Shown here in pieces: positions 16,696-24,384 of a DNA stretch of 45,199 nt. The position numbers and the translations under genes were made by a program. This stretch comes from Phormidium sp. OSCR (GTDB taxonomy: Bacteria; Cyanobacteriota; Cyanobacteriia; Cyanobacteriales; Geitlerinemataceae): NCBI GenBank assembly GCA_001314905.1, contig LJZT01000026.1, positions 1-45,199 on the forward strand, read 5' to 3'. The notes beneath the pieces were generated by a model, which made no database searches, had not been told where the DNA came from, and saw only the letters and a program-made list of their open reading frames with translations. Within the stretch, counting starts at the first letter, position 1, and every line of letters begins with the position of its first letter.

Positions 16696-17071
16696 CTCAC
16701 CCATTCAAGTTTTAGTCAGCGATCGCTTTGTTACGGAAATACACCAGCTTGCAAAGCGATATCGCCGTATCCGTTTAGATGTTCAACCCGTTATCGATCA
16801 ACTAGAAGCGGGCGAGTTACCCGGCAATCAGATTCCTGGCATGGACTATACTCTCTTTAAAGTGAGAGTTAAAAACAGTGATGCTCAGAGGGGTAAACGT
16901 GGTGGCTACCGCATTATATACTACCTAAAAACAGAAACTCAAATTCTACTCGTCACCATATACTAAAAATCTGACAAATCTGATGTTACAACTGCTCAAA
17001 TACGGGACATTATCACTCGTGCTGAGTTAGACTTCAGGAGGTCTAAAAACATAGAAAACCGAAATGACTAA
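16685..17071 (+). pseudogene. RelE/ParE-type toxin interrupted by an in-frame stop
   Basis: From the ATG at 16685 the protein starts MSTNSPIQVLVSDRFVTEI and continues with RelE-fold features: LAKRYRRIRLDVQPVIDQLEAGE, PGMDYTLFKVRVKNSD, and GKRGGYRIIYYLKTETQILLVTIY. In this family the last strand normally runs on as YxKSD... Here a TAA at 16964-16966 stops it, yet the same frame continues KSDKSDVTTAQIRDIITRAE for 34 codons to a second TAA at 17069. This looks like a single nonsense change that removed the C-terminal helix. The truncated product may be inactive, or the gene may be silenced with its antitoxin left in place. Confidence 0.72.
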
Positions 17072-17333
17072 CAATTTCAATATCCAAAACTTCAACGCTG
17101 ACAAGGCTGCCATTAATCTGGGTGGCACTGTTGAGGGCGATCAGATTGGAACCTATCATGAGCCGTCCACAGATGCGGAAGTACAACAAGCCGTTGCTGA
17201 CCTGCAAACTCTTCTGGCTCAACTGGAGACTCAACATCCCCAGGTCACTACTGAACAGGAAGCCTCGGCAATTATCGAGGCTGAATTCAGCGAAATTCGC
17301 CAAACTCCAAATCGTGCCAATTTTTTGCCCTGA
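17064..17333 (+). CDS. Small protein with glycine-rich GGTVxGxQxG segment
   Basis: 89 residues. An N-terminal segment (NNFNIQNFNADKAAINLGG, TVEGDQIGTY) is followed by a helical stretch (DAEVQQAVADLQTLLAQLETQ) and EQEASAIIEAEFSEIRQ. Small cyanobacterial proteins of this layout sit next to NACHT/STAND, CHAT or protease genes, but I cannot name a function. The end looks disturbed: after ANFLP the stop comes at 17331, while one added base would give NFLALRLAGSEIYNKALKT, a more natural helix. The start overlaps the end of the toxin remnant. No Shine-Dalgarno right before the ATG; AGGAGG lies at 17037-17042, 21 nt upstream. Confidence 0.6.
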   Translation: MTNNFNIQNFNADKAAINLGGTVEGDQIGTYHEPSTDAEVQQAVADLQTLLAQLETQHPQVTTEQEASAIIEAEFSEIRQTPNRANFLP

Positions 17334-17436
17334 GATTGGCCGGCAGCGAAATCTATAACAAGGCGCTAAAAACATGATATGACAGAAGAGAGCCGTACTG
17401 TTTTCGCAAATAACGGTTTATGGATAAAGGAGCAGG

Positions 17437-19494
17437 ATGACGCAATCACTTCCGTCTAAACTCTATGCAGAAGCCATCGTGCGATCGCCCGCTCGAACGT
17501 CCCTGTTGTCCGAAGCCACTCCTCTGACACCTGAGGCGATCGCCCAGTTTTATGGCGATCGCCGCACCCTGGATCAAGCCTGCGATCGCCTCGCCGCGGC
17601 CGGGTTTGAAGTGCTACAAGTCGGCAATCTTTCTATCAGTATCGCCGCCCCAGCAGACACCTACGAACGAGTTTTTCAGACCCAACTTCGTTCTGTTGAG
17701 CGTCCCGTCATTAAAGAACAAGCCAGAGAAACCACCGCCAGTTTTATCGATGCGGCGGACAGCCAACAATTTGGCAAAATCGACACGGAAAACAGCCCCC
17801 TAGCCGAGTTCTTAGATGGGGTCGCCATTAATGAACCGGTGTACTATCTGGGATATCCCTCTCCCTCGCCAACCCCCCCCAGCGTCCGTCAAACCTATCT
17901 CCAAGTTCCCGATGGTCTCGCCCAAGCCTTAAACGCCCAATCTCTGCATGAGCAAGGCATCTGCGGTCAAGGAACCCATGTGGTGATGGTGGATACGGGA
18001 TGGTACCGACATCCCTATTTTGCTCAACATAACTATGACGTTAAGGTGGAGTTAGCCCCCGGTTCTGAGACTCCCAAAGAGGATGTTCATGGCCATGGAA
18101 CGGGGGAGTCGGCGAATCTGTTGGCGATCGCCCCCCAAACTCGCTTAACTATCGTCAAAGCCGATGTGGCGATCGCCGGCAAATTCCGCAATGTCAACTC
18201 CATTGCTGCCTTTCGCACCGCCGCCCATCTCCGTCCTGATATTATTTCTTGTAGTTGGGGATCGGATATCCGCTATCCTCCCATTTCCGCCTATAATCGA
18301 CTTCTGGCCGCCACCGTTGCCGATGCCATTCATAAAGGGATTATTGTGGTTTTTGCCGCCGGGAATGGTCACTGGGGCTTTCCCGCTCAACATCCTAATG
18401 TTTTGGCGGTCGGTGGGGTCTATTTACACCTGGATGGTCCCTTAAAGGGTCAATTAGAAGCCAGTAATTATGCCAGTGCGTTTAACAGTCCCCTGTATCC
18501 AAAACGGGGGGTTCCCGATGTCTGCGGCTTAGTGGGACAACGGCCCGATGCCAGTTATATTCTGCTCCCCGTTCCCCCAGGGAGTCGGATTGATAAAAAC
18601 CGCGCCCTTGCCGGGGATGAAACGGAGTCTAATGATGGCTGGGCGGCGTTTAGTGGCACCTCGGCAGCAGCTCCCCAAATTGCGGGAATTTGTGCTTTAA
18701 TACGACAGATGGCTCCGCAGTTATCGCCGTTTCAGGTTAAGGAAATTCTGCAACAAACGGCTCGCGATGTTCAGTCGGGGGGATGTCATCCAGATGCTGG
18801 GGGTTATCGGTCTCAGCCGGGGTTCGATTTGGCGACTGGGGCGGGTTTGGCGGACGCGGCGGCGGCGATCGCGTTTCTCACTCAGAGGCGGTTTTCAACG
18901 CCTCACAAGGGCAACCACGAGGTTTATCAGTCATCAATTCGGAGGACACCTAAAATGTCAGATTTTCCTAAGCTACGTCAAAATTTGGAAACGCTTATTG
19001 TTGAGTTTAATGAGCTTCTGCAAGAGAAGATTGAAGGAGGGCATATTGAAGACGTTGAGCTCAGTATTTCTGAGGGTAATTTTGTCAGGCGATCGCCGAA
19101 AACTCGCGGTATTCTTGCCCTAGTAAAGTTGTTAAAAGAGTTGGATGATCCTGCTAACCTAGAATTGAAACACGTTTTCGCTGCCCAGAGTTTGTTGAAA
19201 ATCCATCAATATCGTGAACTAGCGACGGAAGTTTTGATTCAAGCGATTACCCATGACTCTAAAAAGATTTCAGAAGCTGCAACTCAGGCTCTCGGTGAAC
19301 TCATGAATTCAGGAGAAACTTCAGAAGATTTAATGAATTGTTGCCAATCAGAGTCGGGGAATTTTTCAAGCCTATTTTATAATTCTATACTATTGTACTT
19401 TGAGGATCAAAATGGAAAATATCAAACATTTGGGACTGGAATAAGACAAGATGACGGCTCTTATGTTGTCAGATTGGGACCTTCAGGAAATTGA
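17437..19494 (+). CDS. S8 subtilisin-like protease with prodomain and extra C-terminal module
   Basis: 685 residues. The N-terminal 130 residues resemble an S53/kumamolisin-type activation prodomain (YERVFQTQLRSVERP). The catalytic triad is visible: D in VVMVDTGWY (about 186), H in VHGHGTGESAN (about 218), S in FSGTSAAAPQIAG (about 410), with the oxyanion N in VFAAGNGHWG (about 310). The protease domain ends near residue 480. The last ~180 residues (from MSDFPKLRQNLETL) are helical, from AT-richer DNA, and end in YFEDQNGKYQTFGTG-type strands. That module starts at an internal ATG (18955) preceded by GGAGG, so it may also be made separately. No signal peptide is evident, so it probably acts in the cytoplasm. 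It converges with the nSTAND gene. Confidence 0.85.
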   Translation: MTQSLPSKLYAEAIVRSPARTSLLSEATPLTPEAIAQFYGDRRTLDQACDRLAAAGFEVLQVGNLSISIAAPADTYERVFQTQLRSVERPVIKEQARETTASFIDAADSQQFGKIDTENSPLAEFLDGVAINEPVYYLGYPSPSPTPPSVRQTYLQVPDGLAQALNAQSLHEQGICGQGTHVVMVDTGWYRHPYFAQHNYDVKVELAPGSETPKEDVHGHGTGESANLLAIAPQTRLTIVKADVAIAGKFRNVNSIAAFRTAAHLRPDIISCSWGSDIRYPPISAYNRLLAATVADAIHKGIIVVFAAGNGHWGFPAQHPNVLAVGGVYLHLDGPLKGQLEASNYASAFNSPLYPKRGVPDVCGLVGQRPDASYILLPVPPGSRIDKNRALAGDETESNDGWAAFSGTSAAAPQIAGICALIRQMAPQLSPFQVKEILQQTARDVQSGGCHPDAGGYRSQPGFDLATGAGLADAAAAIAFLTQRRFSTPHKGNHEVYQSSIRRTPKMSDFPKLRQNLETLIVEFNELLQEKIEGGHIEDVELSISEGNFVRRSPKTRGILALVKLLKELDDPANLELKHVFAAQSLLKIHQYRELATEVLIQAITHDSKKISEAATQALGELMNSGETSEDLMNCCQSESGNFSSLFYNSILLYFEDQNGKYQTFGTGIRQDDGSYVVRLGPSGN

Positions 19495-19723
19495 GTATGA
19501 TTTTTTGTTGCATTAAGAGTTAAAATTGGCTGATAATCCTCAATTTTAAAAGACCTATGCCAACTTAAATATCTTTCAAAAAATTCAGATCCTATAATAT
19601 GCAGAGGTCTTCAGGAAATCGGGTCTAATTTGTTGTATTGAATACAAAATAGCAAGAGGTTGAATCTGCTATATCACCCTGAAATCTCAAGACTCATCTT
19701 CACTTCAATTTGAGAAAAGATAC

Positions 19724-21940
19724 TTATAAATTACATTGGGAAAAATTACGATCTAGATCTTCTATATATGAAGGAAGCCTGGTTCTACAGAGTGTCGCAT
19801 CTTCAAGTTGAGCCGCTGTAAGATGAAGAGCATTTGTTAAATCGACATCAGTTAAATTGGTATCTCTCAAAGATGCTCCTTTAAAGTTAGTTTGATGTAC
19901 CAATGCACCTGTAAGATTAGCTCCATTTAGGTCAGCAAAATTTAAATGAGTAAAATTCAAATGAGCATTTTTCAGAGTAACACCGTCAAGGTTAGCTCTT
20001 GTTAGATCTGCAAAATCAAGAGTAGCCCCTGTAAGATTTGAACGACTCAACTGAGTTCTTTGTAATTTGGTTTTAAAGAGATTTGCATTAGAAATATCAA
20101 TGTCAGCCAAATATTCCTTACATAAATTCATCTCATTTAATCGATATTTCGGCCACCATAAAAATTCAATTATGTATTGAAGATTAGGTATTGGTCTATA
20201 GGTATCGGGACTTTCTGCAATTCGGTCACAGTTTTTCTGAGATAAAGCACCTTCAGTTAAATAAATGACTCCAAAATAAAGAGAGATGAGAATCAGTGTT
20301 ACAGGCATCAAGGAATATAACCCTAAAGATTTAGCCCGATCGCCCCTCCGCTTCCATTGACTCTGGCGAATAAACTCCCGAGCCAACGCAGACAACGCCG
20401 TTTCCCCCTCCGAGGACTCCTGAAACTCCTTCGCATCCCGTAACGGACGACCTTGCAGCAAATACCCCTTAGACTGACCTGATTCCTGCCAATCTTGCGC
20501 CAATTGCTCAATCTTGCGCTTCTTGTGTAACGCTTCGCGAGATTCCTTAATCCACTCCTGCAACTGACCCCAATGACGAATTAACGCCTCATGAGCCACT
20601 TCCAAAGTTTCCTGGTGCTGCTGATTCAGCGATACCGAGAGAAACCGCACCCCAGGCGCTGCAAACTGATTGATAATCACCTCAAGCCGATCGCCCTCTT
20701 CAGAACTCGCCACCAACTCCGACGTCAGCACTCGGCGGCGGGTGTCCTCGCTTCCCTCCCCCAATTGCACCAATCCCAGGAACATCCGACGGGCCAGAGC
20801 GCGATCGCCGTGAGGTAAGTCCTCATACAGCCGTTGAGCCTCCCCCGCTAACGCACCTCCTACCCCACCAATCCGGGTTAACGTCTCCACTTCGGAAACA
20901 CCAGCTTCCAATCCCTCCCAAATCTTAGTTAGAGCAAACTGCAACAGGGGAAGTGCATGATCTTGTCCCTGCATCTGTTGCAGAAGCAGGGTAATCACCG
21001 CCTCATCTAAGGGATGACCGGCTAATTCTGCCGGTTTGGCGATCGCCTCGCGCAACTCCTCGACTAACAGAGGACGCACCAACACCCCTTGTTCCGAAAA
21101 CAGATGATAGAGTGGCGGATGCTGTTGCAACTCCCGCAAAAAATCACTGCGGAACGTCACCACCACCGTCACCTGTCGGTTGCGATCGCCCGCCGCCTGA
21201 ACTAAGTTGCTAATAAACGCCTCTCGTTCCCCCTCCGAGTCACACAGAGAATAGATTTCCTCAAACTGATCGACAAACACAATCAGCGGCGAGGTATGAA
21301 TCTCGGGTAACAGGGCCGCAATCTTGCGCAAACCACAAAACTCCGGTTGATTTCCCAACATTCCCGGTTTCACCGCACAGGGTTTCTCTAAAACCGCCAA
21401 AAACTCCTCACTTTTGGCCACTGGGGTGGGGTCATGGGTGGCCACTTTGGCCAACACCATCGCCAAGGCTTCTAGGGGACGATGGCCCGGAATCAGGGTG
21501 GCCACCTGCACGGAGTGACAAATGGGGAGGGGACGACGCACCAACTCAGGAATCAACCCCGCGCGAACTAGGGAGGATTTCCCACAGCCGGAGGGGCCAT
21601 AGACGGGGAGAAATCGCAATTGCTGATCCTGTTGAGAGAGATCCCGCAGTTTCGTCCAAAGGGCCTCGATTTGGCGATCGCGACCAAAAAAGCGTTCATA
21701 ATCCCGTTCCTGAAACGCCAGCAGTCCTTGATAGGGATTCGCCTTGAGGGTTGCGGCTGTGGTCTTCTTTTCCTCAGTTTGCAGGACACTCCCGTAAATC
21801 GTGACCTGATTGTTATCACCTGAAATGAGGAAACTTCCCCCCTGCATTTTCTGCACAGACAAAGCCGTACTATCGTGCATTGCGCCGATAACTTGGCTGT
21901 CTTCGGCGGTTTCAATCTCTTGCCGAATGGACTCGTTCAT
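19724..21940 (-). CDS. nSTAND1-type NLR-like ATPase with TM helix and pentapeptide repeats
   Basis: 738 residues. The N-terminal 60 residues carry a short SQVIGAM motif (15-21) and a glycine/asparagine-rich GDNNQVTIYG. The nSTAND domain follows: NPYQGLLAFQERDYERFFGRD (68-88), Walker A GPSGCGKS (115-122), Walker B LIVFVDQFEEIY (219-230), then a helical C-terminal arm. One transmembrane helix lies at about 545-565 (PVTLILISLYFGVIYL). The C-terminus (about 610-725) is made of pentapeptide repeats of A(N/D)Lxx type (SNLTGATLDFADLTRANLDG). STAND ATPases of this kind sense a trigger through C-terminal repeats and signal through the N-terminus. The start overlaps the stop of the Bell-like gene by 1 bp. 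The repeat-encoding 3' part is AT-richer than the ATPase part. Confidence 0.85.
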   Translation of the reverse strand: MNESIRQEIETAEDSQVIGAMHDSTALSVQKMQGGSFLISGDNNQVTIYGSVLQTEEKKTTAATLKANPYQGLLAFQERDYERFFGRDRQIEALWTKLRDLSQQDQQLRFLPVYGPSGCGKSSLVRAGLIPELVRRPLPICHSVQVATLIPGHRPLEALAMVLAKVATHDPTPVAKSEEFLAVLEKPCAVKPGMLGNQPEFCGLRKIAALLPEIHTSPLIVFVDQFEEIYSLCDSEGEREAFISNLVQAAGDRNRQVTVVVTFRSDFLRELQQHPPLYHLFSEQGVLVRPLLVEELREAIAKPAELAGHPLDEAVITLLLQQMQGQDHALPLLQFALTKIWEGLEAGVSEVETLTRIGGVGGALAGEAQRLYEDLPHGDRALARRMFLGLVQLGEGSEDTRRRVLTSELVASSEEGDRLEVIINQFAAPGVRFLSVSLNQQHQETLEVAHEALIRHWGQLQEWIKESREALHKKRKIEQLAQDWQESGQSKGYLLQGRPLRDAKEFQESSEGETALSALAREFIRQSQWKRRGDRAKSLGLYSLMPVTLILISLYFGVIYLTEGALSQKNCDRIAESPDTYRPIPNLQYIIEFLWWPKYRLNEMNLCKEYLADIDISNANLFKTKLQRTQLSRSNLTGATLDFADLTRANLDGVTLKNAHLNFTHLNFADLNGANLTGALVHQTNFKGASLRDTNLTDVDLTNALHLTAAQLEDATLCRTRLPSYIEDLDRNFSQCNL

Positions 21941-22386
21941 TAGGCGTTAAAGTTGCCCCCCACGTTACCCACTTCACCGACATTGGTGGCTTTACTATTA
22001 CTCATATTGCCGATCGCCTGTCCCCCCTTCATCTCACCAATGGTTTGTTGAACCCCAGGGGAACCCGAATCTTGTTCCGCTTCCGCCAAAATTTGGGCGA
22101 TCGCCTCCTGTAATTGCGGGTCTTTCTCAATCATTTCGGCTAACTTCGCTTCAAAAGGTTTTTTCCAAGTATCATCGTCAGGGTTTTTTGCCAACTCTTC
22201 TGCCGCCAATTTCGCGGCCATTTCCTGCTCCAGCTTGGGTTGTAGCGCTTGCCAGAGTTTACAGGCTTGTTCCCAACCCGCTTGTCCCAGTTCCCCGACG
22301 CTTGCCACCAGTTCCGACTCACCGACCTTTTTGAGAAGAGCTGGCAAGTAGGGGATTAATAGACTCGAAACAACGGTAATGTTCAT
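21940..22386 (-). CDS. Bell-type helical effector candidate with C-terminal amyloid-like motif
   Basis: 148 residues from the ATG at 22386. Residues 1-105 are helical: SSLLIPYLPALLKKVGESEL, then GWEQACKLWQALQPKLEQEM, then EKDPQLQEAIAQILAEAEQ. Spacing and composition resemble the Bell domain described beside bacterial NLRs, thought to act like HeLo/MLKL membrane-active bundles. The tail is glycine/asparagine-rich with repeated Q-x-I-G-x-M units (QTIGEM, QAIGNM, then TNVGEV). The same motif, QVIGAM, occurs in the N-terminus of the nSTAND protein encoded next, whose start overlaps this stop by 1 bp. Shared short motifs of this kind are how amyloid signalling pairs are recognised. The family call is from memory of such sequences and not a profile search. 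Confidence 0.6.
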   Translation of the reverse strand: MNITVVSSLLIPYLPALLKKVGESELVASVGELGQAGWEQACKLWQALQPKLEQEMAAKLAAEELAKNPDDDTWKKPFEAKLAEMIEKDPQLQEAIAQILAEAEQDSGSPGVQQTIGEMKGGQAIGNMSNSKATNVGEVGNVGGNFNA

Positions 22387-22497
22387 GGTTGATGCCAACG
22401 TTTTAGGACGGTCTTATCTTGATCCTAATACCAGATGGGAGACTGTCAATACTTTATAGTTGCGTCATTTCACTTCGTTACAAGAAAAAAATTTATG

Positions 22498-22522
22498 AAC
22501 CCGGAAGTATGGCTGCCGGGTT
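22498..22522 (+). promoter_or_regulatory. Hairpin/operator-like palindrome upstream of the WYL gene (copy 1)
   Basis: AACCCGG (22498-22504) pairs with CCGGGTT (22516-22522) around the 11-nt loop AAGTATGGCTG. A near-identical loop with a different but still paired stem occurs at 30562-30584 before cas4-cas1. It is not followed by a T run here. It may be an RNA element or a protein-binding site. Confidence 0.5.
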
Positions 22523-22560
22523 GGGGGGCTACTATAAACCTGATGATTGGTTTTTAGGTT

Positions 22561-23544
22561 ATGCCTCAGTCTCGTCAACTTGAACGTTTCCTGCGTATTG
22601 ATGAACTCTTGCGCCAGGAGTCCCGTTACACTCAGGAGGACTTAGCCAGAGCCTGTGAAGTGAGTCAACGCCAGATGCGAGAGGATCTCAACTTTTTGCG
22701 CGATCGCTATGATGCTCCCCTAAACTACAACCGCAAACAGGGTTGGCATTATACAGATCCGACCTGGCGTTTACCGTCGATTTCTCTGAGTCAGGGGGAA
22801 TTGTTGGCTCTGATGACGGCCTCTCAGATGTTGTCAGGCTATGGAGGCCTCTATGAAGCGGAGGTGCGATCGGCTTTGGAACAATTGGCGAAGCGTTTAC
22901 CAGATCAGTCTCGTATTGATTTGCAACAACTGGCCCATGAGCGGATGATTTTTGCTCCCGGAGCCAGTTTAAGTCTCGATCCCCAGATTTGGCGCACGGT
23001 GGTTGAAGCCACGCAAACACGACGTCGCTTGTGGTTGCGCTATTTTGCGGCCTCCCGACGCAAGGAGAGTGAGCGTGAGTTCGATCCGTATCTCATTCAT
23101 GTCTTCCGAGCGACGAATCTCTATCTGATTGGTTACTGTCATCTACGCCAGGATATCCGCTGGTTTCGGGTCGATCGCATCCGTGAGGCGCGGTTGTTGG
23201 ATATACCGTTTGAGGTGAATCCTGAGTTTGATGCCAAAACCCATCTGGAGAAGCTGTTTCAGGTGGAGGTGGGAGGCGAACCTCACTTGATTGAAATTGA
23301 ATTTGACCCACAAACCGCTCCGTTTGTCAAGGAGCGTCAGTGGCATTCCAGCCAAGAAGTTGAATGTCATAGGGATGGTTCAATGACGCTGCGGTTTACG
23401 GCGACGGGGTTGAATGAGATTAAACGTTGGCTGTTGGGGTATGGCAAGGGGGCGATCGCGCGTCATCCTCCTGAGTTAGTCGAAATGCTGCAAAATGAGA
23501 CCGAAACCATGGCCCGACAGTATGAAACGGGAGAGTTTGAATGA
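22561..23544 (+). CDS. WYL-domain transcriptional regulator of the CRISPR-Cas locus
   Basis: 327 residues. The N-terminus has a winged helix-turn-helix (RIDELLRQESRYTQEDLARACEVSQRQMREDLNFLRDRYDAPL, about 11-54). The WYL domain spans about 140-225 (TRRRLWLRYFAASRRKESEREFDPYLIHVFRATNLYLIGYCHLRQDIRWFRVDRI), followed by a C-terminal WCX-type region. WYL proteins at cyanobacterial CRISPR loci act as regulators; sll7009 of Synechocystis 6803 represses its type I-D locus. This gene is first in the direction of the cas operon, 148 bp before cas6, and likely senses a nucleic-acid-type ligand to control it. The ATG at 22561 matches the family N-terminus; no strong ribosome-binding site. Confidence 0.87.
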   Translation: MPQSRQLERFLRIDELLRQESRYTQEDLARACEVSQRQMREDLNFLRDRYDAPLNYNRKQGWHYTDPTWRLPSISLSQGELLALMTASQMLSGYGGLYEAEVRSALEQLAKRLPDQSRIDLQQLAHERMIFAPGASLSLDPQIWRTVVEATQTRRRLWLRYFAASRRKESEREFDPYLIHVFRATNLYLIGYCHLRQDIRWFRVDRIREARLLDIPFEVNPEFDAKTHLEKLFQVEVGGEPHLIEIEFDPQTAPFVKERQWHSSQEVECHRDGSMTLRFTATGLNEIKRWLLGYGKGAIARHPPELVEMLQNETETMARQYETGEFE

Positions 23545-23639
23545 TGAATGCTAAGGTAAAAAATATAAAATCCGCTCGTTCTACCACAATAAACGGCTCT
23601 AGCTATCTGCGCATTTGGGCGTTTGGTACATTTTGAAAC

Positions 23640-23672
23640 GTTACCCTTTGATGCCTTCAGGCGCTAAACTTT
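23640..23672 (+). promoter_or_regulatory. Degenerate CRISPR-repeat-like hairpin in the cas6 leader
   Basis: This stretch (starting GTTACCCTTTGATGCC) aligns with the array repeat at roughly 18 of 27 positions in its 3' part. It keeps the same 4-bp stem, TGCC pairing with GGCG around a 4-nt loop (23652-23663), and is followed by CTAAAC where the repeat has TTGAGCAC. It lies 30 bp before the cas6 start. A chance match is possible because the stem is short. Confidence 0.35.
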
Positions 23673-23692
23673 ACTCAATTCACCGAGGTCTT

Positions 23693-24373
23693 ATGACATT
23701 CGCCACACAATCTCATCCCCACTCCTCAGCGTCTATCCAATCGGCTTATATCGAACTCCATTTTCCAGCCCAGGGTCACACCTGGTGTGCTGACCAAAAT
23801 TACCGCCTGTTGGGGGCCATGGCGAAAGAACACCCAAGCCTACATCAGCTTGAGGGGTTAGCCATCAACACCATTTCTGGGATTCCCGATAAACAAGGTA
23901 AAATTCAACTGACAGAGGCTTCCCGCTTATCCCTGCGCTGTCCGAGTGAGTCACTCTTAACTGTATTACCCCTAGCTGGAAAAACCCTAAAAATCGGCGC
24001 TGATTCGATTTCGTTAGGATACCCAGAAGTTCGTCCCTTGCGTCCGGTTAGTGAATTAAAAGCCCGGTTAGTTGCCATTAAACATCCTTCAGGAAACTTT
24101 AACGAGGTTACACCCGATTGGTTTTTAGGAGCCTGCGATCGCCAACTCAAAGCATTAGGAATTGATGCCCCAGTCGGGATTCCCGCCAATGAAGATGGAG
24201 AGCCTGACCGAAAAACCTTAAAGATTAAGGGTAAAACTGTTGTCGGGTACAGCGTAGTTGTTGCAAACCTCTTACCGGAACAGTCCCTGCTCCTACAAAC
24301 CCGAGGGATTGGCGGAAAACGGCGAATGGGTTGTGGCTATTTCGTTCCCTATTGTCTCAATATCGGTGAGTGA
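23693..24373 (+). CDS. cas6: Cas6 endoribonuclease, MYXAN (Cmx6) type
   Basis: 226 residues from the ATG at 23693, with GAGG 5 nt upstream. Cas6 cuts the precursor CRISPR RNA within each repeat to release guides. Two ferredoxin-like halves are suggested by the strand pattern (AYIELHFPAQG at the start). The family glycine-rich loop sits at the C-terminus (LLLQTRGIGGKRRMGCGYFVPY). GVPIPAN-like text (DAPVGIPANEDGEPDRKTLKIKG) and LEGLAINTISG match the Cmx6 branch. Catalytic residues cannot be fixed by eye. It is followed 11 bp later by cas3. A repeat-like hairpin in its leader may allow self-regulation. Confidence 0.88.
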   Translation: MTFATQSHPHSSASIQSAYIELHFPAQGHTWCADQNYRLLGAMAKEHPSLHQLEGLAINTISGIPDKQGKIQLTEASRLSLRCPSESLLTVLPLAGKTLKIGADSISLGYPEVRPLRPVSELKARLVAIKHPSGNFNEVTPDWFLGACDRQLKALGIDAPVGIPANEDGEPDRKTLKIKGKTVVGYSVVVANLLPEQSLLLQTRGIGGKRRMGCGYFVPYCLNIGE

Positions 24374-24384
24374 GGGCTGATACC

